Notes under the pieces: model-generated
Database searches by the model: none
The model's input: the letters and a program-made list of their open reading frames with translations, nothing else
What the model was told of the DNA's origin: nothing
Position numbers and translations under genes: made by a program
Shown: one piece after another, positions 8,408 to 17,951 of the stretch
Layout: each line of letters begins with the position of its first letter
How positions within the stretch are numbered: position 1 is the first letter of the stretch
Origin: Serpentinimonas raichei
Lineage (GTDB): Bacteria > Pseudomonadota > Gammaproteobacteria > Burkholderiales > Burkholderiaceae_C
Reading direction: 5' to 3'
Assembly (NCBI RefSeq): GCF_000828895.1
Contig: NZ_AP014568.1
Location: 2,053,858-2,117,857 of the forward strand
DNA: 64,000 nt

Positions 8408-9733
8408 TCAAAGCCCCGCTTCTTCGCATAGCGCGGCCTGCTTCCAGGCCTGTTGCGCCACCGCCTCATCGCCGCGCTGCTCGGCCAATTGCGCCAAGGC
8501 GCGCCAAGCGCGGCGGCGCAGCCCGGCATCTTGCAGGCTGCGGCTGGCCTGCTGCAGCATCTGGTTCGCTTTGCCCCAGAGCTGGCGCTGCATCAGCGCC
8601 TGTCCGGCAAGGTATTGCAGCCCCGCATCGGCCGGGCGGGCCGCCTGCGCTGCGTCCAATTGCGCCAGCCAGCCCGCATCGAGTTCGGGCAGCAAATCTT
8701 GCAGCACCCGGATGCTTCGGTGCTGTGCGGCGCCCTCCAGTTGCGTGTAGGCGCCCATGAGGGTTTGCAGGGCCTCGTCGCGCCAGCGGCTGCCTTCTGG
8801 CAAGTGCCCGGCCGCGGCCTGCGCTGCGCCGGCAACGCCATCGGCAGCCCCCACCCCCCTTGGCCGCAGCCGCACCCATTGCCGCAGAAACTGCAGCGCC
8901 AGCCCGGCGTCGGCGCGCTCCCGGGCATCGAGCCCCTTCCAGACGCGCAGCAACTGCTCGGCGTCGTGGGTTTGCTGCAGCGCCTCGCTCACCAGCGTCT
9001 GCAGCAAGCTGGCGGCGGCCGCAGTCGAAAAGGCTTTGTGCTTGCGCAGTTGGCGCACCGTGTCGATGGCCACCGGGCTGTCCCGCTCCAGTTGCGCCAG
9101 CTTCAGGCGCAGCCGCAGCGCCTGGATGCGCCGCGCCGCGCCTTGCGGCAACTGCTGCCACCAGGTGCGCGCCTGCACCGGGTCGCGTGCCTCGATGGCC
9201 CAGGCGCTGGCACGCAACAGGGCCGCCTCGCGCACCGCCGCCGCATCGGAGGAGGGCTCGGCCAGCGCCGCCTCGATGACGGCATCGCGCCGCCCGGTAT
9301 TGCCCAAGCTGTGCGCACTCTCGGCCAGCAGCAGGCGCGCCAGCAACAACCAGCGGCTTTGGTGCGCGAGCGTGGCCGCTGGCAGGCGCTCGAGCGCCTG
9401 CAGCGCCTGCTCGGCACTGGTTTGCGCGCGCACGAAACGACCCGCCAGCTGCTGGATCAGGGCCTCGAGCAAGCCGACGTAGACCGCCTTTTCTTGCTGC
9501 CGCAGGCGCCAGCGCTGGGCCCGCTGCGGCAGCCCCCGCAGCAGGGCAATGCCGCGCAGCGCCAGATGCAGCAGCACGAAGCCCAACAGCAAACCGATCA
9601 GCACCAGATTGAGCGACATGTCGATGCGCCAAGGCGCCCAAAACACGCTCACGACGGCCTGGTTGTCACCCACCAGCAAAGCCGCCACCACCGCGACAGC
9701 GGCCAGCAGCAAGAACCAGATCACGTTTTTCAT
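8408..9733 (-). CDS. hemY: HemY-family tetratricopeptide membrane protein
   Basis: A 441-residue protein of the gamma/beta-proteobacterial HemY type, not the protoporphyrinogen oxidase of the same name. Two hydrophobic segments at the N-terminus (MKNVIWFLLLAAVAVVAALL and about residues 40-60) anchor it in the inner membrane. The rest is Ala/Leu/Gln-rich helical repeats of TPR type. The start at 9733 is the first ATG that gives this membrane anchor. It is the last gene of hemC-hemD-hemX-hemY. The role in haem synthesis is inferred from operon position; no catalytic activity is known. Confidence 0.88.
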   Translation of the reverse strand: MKNVIWFLLLAAVAVVAALLVGDNQAVVSVFWAPWRIDMSLNLVLIGLLLGFVLLHLALRGIALLRGLPQRAQRWRLRQQEKAVYVGLLEALIQQLAGRFVRAQTSAEQALQALERLPAATLAHQSRWLLLARLLLAESAHSLGNTGRRDAVIEAALAEPSSDAAAVREAALLRASAWAIEARDPVQARTWWQQLPQGAARRIQALRLRLKLAQLERDSPVAIDTVRQLRKHKAFSTAAAASLLQTLVSEALQQTHDAEQLLRVWKGLDARERADAGLALQFLRQWVRLRPRGVGAADGVAGAAQAAAGHLPEGSRWRDEALQTLMGAYTQLEGAAQHRSIRVLQDLLPELDAGWLAQLDAAQAARPADAGLQYLAGQALMQRQLWGKANQMLQQASRSLQDAGLRRRAWRALAQLAEQRGDEAVAQQAWKQAALCEEAGL

Positions 9734-9749
9734 GGTGGCGTGGCCCCTT

Positions 9750-11165
9750 TCAGCGGCCGCCAGCGGCGGTTTGCAGTGCCGCCAGCGTGGCGTCGGGGCG
9801 GGGCAGTTCGGGCTGCTGCATATCGATTTGCAACTGCGCCAAGGTGTCGAGCACGCGCTGGGTTTCGGTGGCGGCGGGGTCGAAGTAGCGCTGCACCAGC
9901 GTCTGCACCGTTTGCACATCGGCGCGGGCGGCATCGAATTGGCGCGCCATCAGCCCCAAGCGGGCGCTGAGCAGCTTGAGGCGAATGTTTTCGCGCAAAA
10001 AATAGGCCTGCTCGGGCGCCAGCAGGGCGGCCTCGGGCTGGTCGATGCGGCTGATGCGAACCAGGTCGGCGCCGCTTTGGCGCACCTGTTGCCACAGCCA
10101 TGAAACCGCCCCGCTGCCCGTCTGCCCGACCCAGCCCCAGGCACGCTCCCAAATCGGCGTTTCGGCAACCACTGGAGCGGCTTCGTTGGCTGCCGGGATG
10201 GCTTCGGATGGCGCTGCCGCAGCGGTTTCGGCGGGGACGACAGCAGGGGCGGTTGTTGAGCCAAGAACTGGCGGCGCCGCTGCAGGCAAGGCTTCTGGCG
10301 CCGCCACAACGGCTTGTGCAGCGGCCGTGGCCAGCGGCGCTTGCCCCGCTTGCGCCGACTCAAGGCCCCGGCCTGCTGGGGCCATCCGCTGCGCGGTCGG
10401 CTCGCCAACGGATGGATAGGCCATGGATGACGGCAAGGGCTGATTGAGCAGCGGCCATTGGTCCACCCGCTGCGCCAAGCCATCGAGCCGCTGAGCCAGC
10501 GCGGGCACATCGACCCATTGGGCGGCCTGCAGGCGCTCGATGTCGGCTGCGATGGCGCGCTGCACCGGGTTCAGGCGCGGTTGGGCCGCGCGGGCAATGC
10601 GCTGCTCGGCCCCGCGCAGCGCTGAAATCAGCGGCAGCACGCTGCCCGACAGCTGGCTTTGCTGCTGGGCAAAGCGCACGCTGGCCTCGAGGTCGTGCAC
10701 CAGGCTGTCGTCGCGCGTGCGCGCCACGGCGAGCATCAGTTCTTCGAGCTGGCTGCGCTGCAGCGCCACTTCCGACAAACGCAACTCGGCCAAGCCCAAG
10801 CGCGCCGCCAAGTCTTTGGACTGGGCCTCGGCCGCCGCAGCCAGCTCGCGCGCGGCCACCGCCTCGGCCAGGCTGTCAGCGGCGCGGCGGGCCATCTCCT
10901 GCTCGCTGCGCTCCATGCGCTGCACCACGGAAAAGGTCCACGCCATACCCGCCAGCACCAACACCAAGGTCAGCCAAAGCAGCCAATGCGGCGGCGCCGG
11001 CCAGCCCGGGCGAGCAAGCCGCTGCAATTGCGCGCCCTGCGCAGCCGGTGTCACGCCTGCGCTGGCGCTGCCCGAGCCTCCCGAAACAGGGGGCGGGGGT
11101 GGGGGCTCAGAAGCCACGGAGCTCCCAGGGGAGCCGGGCGTGGCGGGGGAAGACGGGTCGGTCAT
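9750..11165 (-). CDS. hemX: HemX family protein (uroporphyrinogen-III C-methyltransferase-like)
   Basis: A 471-residue inner-membrane protein. It has a Pro/Ser/Gly-rich cytoplasmic N-terminus (about 50 residues), one membrane helix (HWLLWLTLVLVLAGMAWTF), a periplasmic coiled coil (EQEMARRAADSLAEAV onward), an Ala/Pro-rich linker and a C-terminal helical domain. Despite the database name, no SAM methyltransferase motifs are visible. It overlaps hemD by 4 bp and is followed by hemY after 16 bp, consistent with a membrane assembly function in the haem operon. Confidence 0.88.
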   Translation of the reverse strand: MTDPSSPATPGSPGSSVASEPPPPPPVSGGSGSASAGVTPAAQGAQLQRLARPGWPAPPHWLLWLTLVLVLAGMAWTFSVVQRMERSEQEMARRAADSLAEAVAARELAAAAEAQSKDLAARLGLAELRLSEVALQRSQLEELMLAVARTRDDSLVHDLEASVRFAQQQSQLSGSVLPLISALRGAEQRIARAAQPRLNPVQRAIAADIERLQAAQWVDVPALAQRLDGLAQRVDQWPLLNQPLPSSMAYPSVGEPTAQRMAPAGRGLESAQAGQAPLATAAAQAVVAAPEALPAAAPPVLGSTTAPAVVPAETAAAAPSEAIPAANEAAPVVAETPIWERAWGWVGQTGSGAVSWLWQQVRQSGADLVRISRIDQPEAALLAPEQAYFLRENIRLKLLSARLGLMARQFDAARADVQTVQTLVQRYFDPAATETQRVLDTLAQLQIDMQQPELPRPDATLAALQTAAGGR

Positions 11166-11974
11166 GGATTGGGCAGTTTAGACAGGGCGCGCAACAAATC
11201 GTCGAGCGCGGGCCGATGGGTGATTATTTCGCCAAAACCCCTTTGCCGTGCTGACACGGCGATGCGCGGATGCGACACCAGCGCACGCGACTGCGCCCAC
11301 GACTGGCTTGGCAGCAACCGGGACAGATGCTGCAAGCCCTCAGAGCTGCTGAACAACCACACGGCCCCGTTGCGCACCCACTCGCGCACCCGTTGCGCGG
11401 TGGCCGCATCCCACTGCGGCGCGCTGCGCCGGTAGGCCACGCAAGCGTGCACGCGCCCACCCTGTGCCAGGCACTGCCGCTCCAGCCAATCGCGGCCGCT
11501 GCGGCCGTCGGCCGACTGGCCGCGCACCACCAGCAGCCGGTGCCCGGGGTGCAGTTGCGGCTGCACCACGGCCCACAGGGCTTCGGAATCAAACTGCGCC
11601 GCGTGGGACGGCGGCTGGTCGATCTGCCCCAACGGCACCCCAGCCGCTTGCAGCGCGGCCGCCGTGCCGGGGCCGGGGGCCCAGCAGCGCGCCGCAAGTG
11701 CGGCCAGTGGCGCCTCGGAGCCGAAAAACCCGCGCACCGCCTGGGCGCTGACGAACATCAGGGCGTCGCAGCCCGCTGCCTGCAAACGCGCCTGCTGCAG
11801 CGCCGCCTGGTCGGTGGCCGCGGCGATGTCGATCAGGGGCAGTGCCTGCGCCGCCGTCCAGCCCGCCGCGTGCAGGGCTTGCAACCACACGCCGGCCTCG
11901 TGCGCCGGCCGGGTCACGAGCAACACCGGGCGGCTGTCAGCGCGTGCGTCGGGGGGCGTGGGCAGGGCTGGCAT
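11162..11974 (-). CDS. hemD: Uroporphyrinogen-III synthase
   Basis: Cyclises hydroxymethylbilane to uroporphyrinogen III in tetrapyrrole synthesis. The 270-residue protein has a two-lobed HemD layout: VLLVTRPAHEAGVWLQAL at the start, LMFVSAQAVRGFF in the first lobe, LLVVRGQSADGRSGRDWL in the hinge region, and AVWLFSSSEGLQHL in the second lobe. The family is poorly conserved, so the call rests equally on position between hemC and hemX. I chose the ATG at 11974, directly after the hemC stop; the longer frame would run into hemC. Confidence 0.92.
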   Translation of the reverse strand: MPALPTPPDARADSRPVLLVTRPAHEAGVWLQALHAAGWTAAQALPLIDIAAATDQAALQQARLQAAGCDALMFVSAQAVRGFFGSEAPLAALAARCWAPGPGTAAALQAAGVPLGQIDQPPSHAAQFDSEALWAVVQPQLHPGHRLLVVRGQSADGRSGRDWLERQCLAQGGRVHACVAYRRSAPQWDAATAQRVREWVRNGAVWLFSSSEGLQHLSRLLPSQSWAQSRALVSHPRIAVSARQRGFGEIITHRPALDDLLRALSKLPNP

Positions 11975-11975
11975 A

Positions 11976-12977
11976 TCAAGCCGCCGGGGCGCTGGCGTGG
12001 CCGGCAGGGCCCGAACCCCGGGCCCCGGCGCGTTGCAACTGCTGCGCCACTTGCACCCCGAGCGCATCGGCCGCCGCCAGGCTGTCGACCCTAGCGCTGG
12101 CGCTGGCGCGCAGCAGCAGCGGCTCGCCTTCCGGCTCGCCCCAGGCGGCCTGCAACTGCAGCGTGCCCCCGGCTTCTAGGCGCTCCTGCGCGGGCGCTTG
12201 CACCCAAGTGGCATAGGCCGCCAGCGGCATCGAGCAACTGCCGCCCAAGGTGCGCGACACGGCGCGCTCGGCCGCCGCCGCCGCCCAGCTCGGGCCGTGC
12301 GCCAGCGGCTGCAGGGCTTGCGCCAGCTCGGGGCGGCTGGCCAGCACTTCGATGCCCAGCGCGCCCTGCCCGGCAGCGGGCAGCATCTGCTCGGGCTCGA
12401 ACCGGTGCCGGATGCGCGCCTCCAGCCCCAGCCGCATCAGGCCCGCCGCCGCCAGCACGATGGCGTGGTACTGTCCCGCATCGAGCTTGCGCAGCCGCGT
12501 GTCGAGGTTGCCGCGCAAGGGCTCGATGCGCACGTCGCTGCGGCCCAGTTCCTGCAACAGGGCGCGCAGCAGCACCACCCGGCGCAGGCTGGAGGTGCCC
12601 ACCACGGCGGCGTGCGGCAGCTCGGCCAGCCCGGCGCAGTGCGGCGAGACCCAGGCGTCGCGCGCGTCCTCGCGCTGCAACACCGCCGCCAGCTCGAAAC
12701 CAGTCGGCAGCTCCATCGGCACGTCTTTGAGCGAATGCACCGCCAAGTCGGCGCGGCCCTGCTCCAGCGCCAGCTCGAGCTCTTTCACGAACAAGCCTTT
12801 GCCGCCCACCTTGCTCAGGGAGCGGTCCAGAATCTGGTCGCCCAGCGTGGTCATGCCCAGCAGCTCGACCGCATGGCCGTGCTGCTGCAGCAAGGCGCGC
12901 ACGTGTTCGGCCTGCCACAGCGCCAAGCGGCTTTCGCGGGTGGCGATGGTGAGGGTGCGGGGGGCGGCAAGGGTCAT
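11976..12977 (-). CDS. hemC: Hydroxymethylbilane synthase (porphobilinogen deaminase)
   Basis: Polymerises four porphobilinogen units into hydroxymethylbilane. The 333-residue protein shows [17 protein letters not shown], the [11 protein letters not shown] block, [11 protein letters not shown] with substrate-contacting arginines, and [12 protein letters not shown] carrying the Cys that binds the dipyrromethane cofactor. The ATG at 12977 is preferred over a GTG 9 bp upstream. It is the first gene of the hem unit and lies 105 bp downstream of the AlgR-type regulator on the same strand. Confidence 0.97.
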   Translation of the reverse strand: MTLAAPRTLTIATRESRLALWQAEHVRALLQQHGHAVELLGMTTLGDQILDRSLSKVGGKGLFVKELELALEQGRADLAVHSLKDVPMELPTGFELAAVLQREDARDAWVSPHCAGLAELPHAAVVGTSSLRRVVLLRALLQELGRSDVRIEPLRGNLDTRLRKLDAGQYHAIVLAAAGLMRLGLEARIRHRFEPEQMLPAAGQGALGIEVLASRPELAQALQPLAHGPSWAAAAAERAVSRTLGGSCSMPLAAYATWVQAPAQERLEAGGTLQLQAAWGEPEGEPLLLRASASARVDSLAAADALGVQVAQQLQRAGARGSGPAGHASAPAA

Positions 12978-13082
12978 GGGGGGCACGCTGCAAGAAAGGG
13001 GTCGGGGTACGAATCGAGGGGGCGGCGCACGCTAGGTGTTCGCTGACCCGCGATTATCCGCCGCGCCTGGTGCAACCAACCA

Positions 13083-13874
13083 CTAGGCGCCCAGCAGTTC
13101 GCGCACCAGCGGCAACTGGCGCCGCGAGACCGCCAGCGCCTCCGGCACGCCGTCGAGGCGCAGCAGCCAGCCCTCGGGCTCGTCGTGGCCGCAGTGCGCG
13201 CCGGCTTTTTCAAGCGCGCGCACGCGGTGCCGCGCCACCAGCGCGTTGCGGTGGATGCGCAGCCAGCGCCCGGGGTGCGCCTGCTCGAGCTCGTTCAGCG
13301 AGCCCTCGTAGAGGTAGGCTTGGGCTTTGGTGCGCACCGTGAGGTACTTGGACTCGGCCTTGAGGTAGAGGATGTCGGCCAGCGGCACGCGCACCAAGCC
13401 ACCGCGCTCGTGGATCGTGAGCGCCTCGGGGGGGTGGGCCGGTGCAGCCCCGTTCGCTGTGGCGCTGGCCGTGTCCGCCACCAGCCGCCAGCGCGCCACT
13501 TTGTCCAGCGCCTGCTGGAGCCGCTCACGCCGCACCGGTTTGGTGAGGTAGTCGATGGCTTGCAGCTCGAAGGCCGCCAGCGCGTGCTCGGTGTGCGCGG
13601 TCACGAACACCAGCGCGGGCGACGCGGGCCAGTCGCCGGGCCAGTGGCGCAAGCGCTCGGCCAGTTGCAACCCATCGAGGCCGGGCATTTGAATGTCGAG
13701 CAGCAGCACATCCCAGGCGGCGTGCTGCAGCTGCTGCATGGCCTGCACCGCGTTGCTCGCTTCGCCTATCTCGGCCACAACACACGCACCCGCCTGGCAC
13801 AACTCATCGAGCAGCGCCCGCAGCCGCGCCCGCGCCAGCGCTTCGTCATCGACCAGCAACACCCGCCAAACCAT
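13083..13874 (-). CDS. AlgR/LytTR-family response regulator
   Basis: A 263-residue two-component regulator. The N-terminal receiver has VLLVDDE, phospho-acceptor Asp in LLLDIQMPGLDG, and switch Lys in DYLTKPV. The C-terminal LytTR DNA-binding domain shows ILYLKAESKYLTVRT and WLRIHRNALVA. I chose the ATG at 13874, which gives the normal receiver start MVWRVLLVDDEA; the longer frame crosses the argH promoter region. Related AlgR genes usually have an AlgZ/LytS kinase partner next door, but here argH follows directly and divergently, so the partner kinase is elsewhere or missing. Confidence 0.93.
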   Translation of the reverse strand: MVWRVLLVDDEALARARLRALLDELCQAGACVVAEIGEASNAVQAMQQLQHAAWDVLLLDIQMPGLDGLQLAERLRHWPGDWPASPALVFVTAHTEHALAAFELQAIDYLTKPVRRERLQQALDKVARWRLVADTASATANGAAPAHPPEALTIHERGGLVRVPLADILYLKAESKYLTVRTKAQAYLYEGSLNELEQAHPGRWLRIHRNALVARHRVRALEKAGAHCGHDEPEGWLLRLDGVPEALAVSRRQLPLVRELLGA

Positions 13875-14080
13875 TACAGCCCTCCTGCATCCAAGCAGCC
13901 ATCGGCCAAGCAGCCTGTGGCAGCCCACCGCACAAGCCCTGCTGGGCCACGTAAAATCGCCCAGCCCAGCACCCAGAAAACCGACCGGGCCGCCACCCGC
14001 AGGCCCCTCACCCTGCGCGCCCCGTGCGTCCAAACCCGGACCGGCCCATTTTCACCAATTTTGCCTCCCTTGCGCCGCCC

Positions 14081-15565
<1,485 letters not shown>

Positions 15566-15576
15566 GGCCAGCCCGT

Positions 15577-16932
15577 CTAAGCCGCTGGCTGCTCGAAGCC
15601 CCCCGCCGCCCAGCCTTCGTATTCCGCCACCTCGACCCGGTTGCGGCCGCTGCGTTTGGCGCGGTACAGCGCGGCGTCGGCGCGCGCCACCATGCTCGAG
15701 AGGCTGAGGTCGCGCGCATCAAAGGCGGCCACGCCAAAGCTGGCCGTTACGCGCAGGCTGCGCGCTTCCCAGCGCACCGGGTTGGCCTCGAAGTGGCTGC
15801 GGATGCGCTCGGCTGCGTGGCGCGCCACGTCGGCGCTGGTGCGCGGCAGCAACACCACAAATTCTTCACCACCCCAGCGGCACGGCAGGTCGGAGTCGCG
15901 CATCTGCTGGCGCAGCAAATCAGCCAGGTGCACCAAGGCCGCATCGCCACAGGCGTGGCCGTGGGTGTCGTTGATGGACTTGAAATGGTCCACGTCGAAC
16001 ATGATGAACGAGAGCGGGTCTTGGTAGCGCAGGCTGCGCTGGATTTCGGCCTCGGCCAGATCGATGAAGGCGCGCCGGCGCAGCAAGCCGGTCAGACCAT
16101 CGGTGCGCGCGGTGCGCTCGGCCTCCAGTTTTTGCAGGCGCAGCTCGTCGGTGGCTTGCTGCACCTGCAGCTTGAGCTCCTCTTGCGTGACCGCCACCTG
16201 GCTGGCCATGCGGTTGATGCCGCGGGCCAACTGGGCCATCGGACCGGCTCGGGTCAGTTCGGCCCGCGCCTGCAGCTCCCCGCTGCCGATGCGGCGCACC
16301 ACGTCGCTGATGTGCGCCACCGGCCGCGTCACGCTGGAAGCGATCAGGGCCGACAGCAGCGCCGCCAGCATCAAGGCCAAACCGGTGGCGGCCAGCGCCC
16401 ACAGCAGCAGCTTCTGGCTGCTGCGCTGCAGCGCTATCAAATCGTATTCGAGTGCCACGAAACCGAGCAGCACCGGATCCGCCGCCCCCGACTCCAGCAA
16501 GCCAGCCGCCAGCGGGTCATCGACCGCCATCAAGTCGGAGCGCACCTCGAGGATCACCCACAGGCGCTCGCCGTTGAGGTGCACGCGGTTGCCGGTGAAA
16601 TCGGGCAAGGCGGCACCAAAGCGCCCTGCACCGGCTTGGAACTGCCCGTTGGCTGCGCGCAGCGCCACCGCCACAATCTCATCGTCGCTGTCTTTGGTGG
16701 TGGCGGCCAGGCGCTGCAGAGTCTGCACGTCGGCGGCAAACAGAGAAAACTCGGCCTGGCTGGCCAGTTGCTTGGCCACTGCCTGCGCCTGGTGCTGCTT
16801 GGCTTGCAGCAGTTCGTGGCCATGGCGCTGCACAAACAAGGCCAACAGCACCAGCACCACCAGCACCGCCGGCAAGGCGGCCGCCAGCCACAGGCGCAGC
16901 CGCATCTGACGCAGCATCGGGTCGGGGCTCAT
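15577..16932 (-). CDS. Membrane-bound diguanylate cyclase (HAMP-GGDEF)
   Basis: Makes c-di-GMP from two GTP. The 451-residue protein has a first membrane helix (about residues 12-33), a periplasmic sensor region (about 35-185), a second helix, a HAMP segment (SSVTRPVAHISDVVRRIGSG) and a C-terminal GGDEF domain. The active-site loop reads GGEEF and is catalytically competent. The product-inhibition I-site RxxD is present as RDSD at the standard distance upstream. Its start overlaps the binding-protein stop by 4 bp, so ligand sensing by that protein may feed into this cyclase. Confidence 0.93.
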   Translation of the reverse strand: MSPDPMLRQMRLRLWLAAALPAVLVVLVLLALFVQRHGHELLQAKQHQAQAVAKQLASQAEFSLFAADVQTLQRLAATTKDSDDEIVAVALRAANGQFQAGAGRFGAALPDFTGNRVHLNGERLWVILEVRSDLMAVDDPLAAGLLESGAADPVLLGFVALEYDLIALQRSSQKLLLWALAATGLALMLAALLSALIASSVTRPVAHISDVVRRIGSGELQARAELTRAGPMAQLARGINRMASQVAVTQEELKLQVQQATDELRLQKLEAERTARTDGLTGLLRRRAFIDLAEAEIQRSLRYQDPLSFIMFDVDHFKSINDTHGHACGDAALVHLADLLRQQMRDSDLPCRWGGEEFVVLLPRTSADVARHAAERIRSHFEANPVRWEARSLRVTASFGVAAFDARDLSLSSMVARADAALYRAKRSGRNRVEVAEYEGWAAGGFEQPAA

Positions 16933-17951
16933 CGGCTGCCCTCCTCGTGCGCGCTGCCGCTGCGCTGCATCAGGGCCCCGGCCAGCATGGCCACCGCAGG
17001 CAGTTGCAGGTTGAGCGAACGCGCCACCGGTTCGTTGATCGCCAGCTCGAACTGCGCCGCCCATTGCTGGCGCAGCCTTGCCCGGGGTTGTTGCGCATGG
17101 CGCAGCAAGTCGAGCATTTGCTGCGCCGCCTGGGCCGGTGTGGTGAACAGGCCCAAGGTGGCCCCGGCGCGCACATGGGCCTGCGAAAACGTCACCACCG
17201 GCAGGCGCTGGCGGTAGGCGGCGATGAGCAGATTCTGGAACTGGCTCGGCTGCACCACTTGAGCATCGGGCAACAGCAGCAACGCCTCGCTGCCATCGAG
17301 CACGCGGCTCAGCGCCGCAAAGAGCTCGGCCGGCCCGTCGGATTCGTGCAACTGGGCCGCCTGCATCTGCCACTGGCGCTGCTGCAAGGCCTCGCGCAAG
17401 GGCTCGCGCCACGCCCGGGTGGCGGGGCCAAACAGCACCCCAACCCGCGAGCGATCGGGCAAGGCCAGCCGCAGCAGCTCGGCCAGGCGCGGCAGCGGCT
17501 GATCCAGCCAAGCCGCATGCGCATGGTTGCGCAGCGCAGCCGGCAAGCCCGCCCACGCCGACTGCGACAACAAGCCCGCGACCCAAGGCACGCCGGGCAA
17601 TAGGGGGGGCTGACGTTGCCCCCAAGCCGCCAGCGCGCGCACACCCAACAGCATCAGGGCCGCACCCGAACCCAACTGCTCCCACTGCGCCCAATCGGAC
17701 CACAGACCGGCTTGCAAGGGCAGCGCCGTGCCGCCACGCAGGACGCGCAGCGCCTCTTCTTGGGCCGCGTTGCGCTCCGACAACACCACCCACAGCGGGG
17801 CCGGGCTTGCAGCGGGCGGCGCCATGGCGCCGGCCACCCCTTGCGCCCACAGGTTGGCACTGGCGAGGTGGCCGAGCAAGCCCGCCCCGGCCAGCATCGC
17901 GATGCGTCGGCCGGGTTCTGCGGGATCAGAATTCGAGGCGCAAACTCGCAT
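16929..17951 (-). CDS. ABC-type substrate-binding protein, probably Tat- or Sec-exported
   Basis: A periplasmic-binding-protein-like polypeptide of about 340 residues, resembling the uncharacterised ABC substrate-binding family: RVGVLFGPATRAWREPL, GSEALLLLPDAQVVQPSQFQ, RLPVVTFSQAHVRAGATLGLF. The start is uncertain. From 17951 it has GRRIAMLAGAGLLGHL, a twin-Arg-like leader, but overlaps the TonB receptor gene by 26 bp; a start at 17897 would leave a leader without a basic n-region. No permease or ATPase gene is adjacent. The stop overlaps the diguanylate cyclase start, suggesting a sensory rather than transport role. Confidence 0.78.
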   Translation of the reverse strand: MRVCASNSDPAEPGRRIAMLAGAGLLGHLASANLWAQGVAGAMAPPAASPAPLWVVLSERNAAQEEALRVLRGGTALPLQAGLWSDWAQWEQLGSGAALMLLGVRALAAWGQRQPPLLPGVPWVAGLLSQSAWAGLPAALRNHAHAAWLDQPLPRLAELLRLALPDRSRVGVLFGPATRAWREPLREALQQRQWQMQAAQLHESDGPAELFAALSRVLDGSEALLLLPDAQVVQPSQFQNLLIAAYRQRLPVVTFSQAHVRAGATLGLFTTPAQAAQQMLDLLRHAQQPRARLRQQWAAQFELAINEPVARSLNLQLPAVAMLAGALMQRSGSAHEEGSR

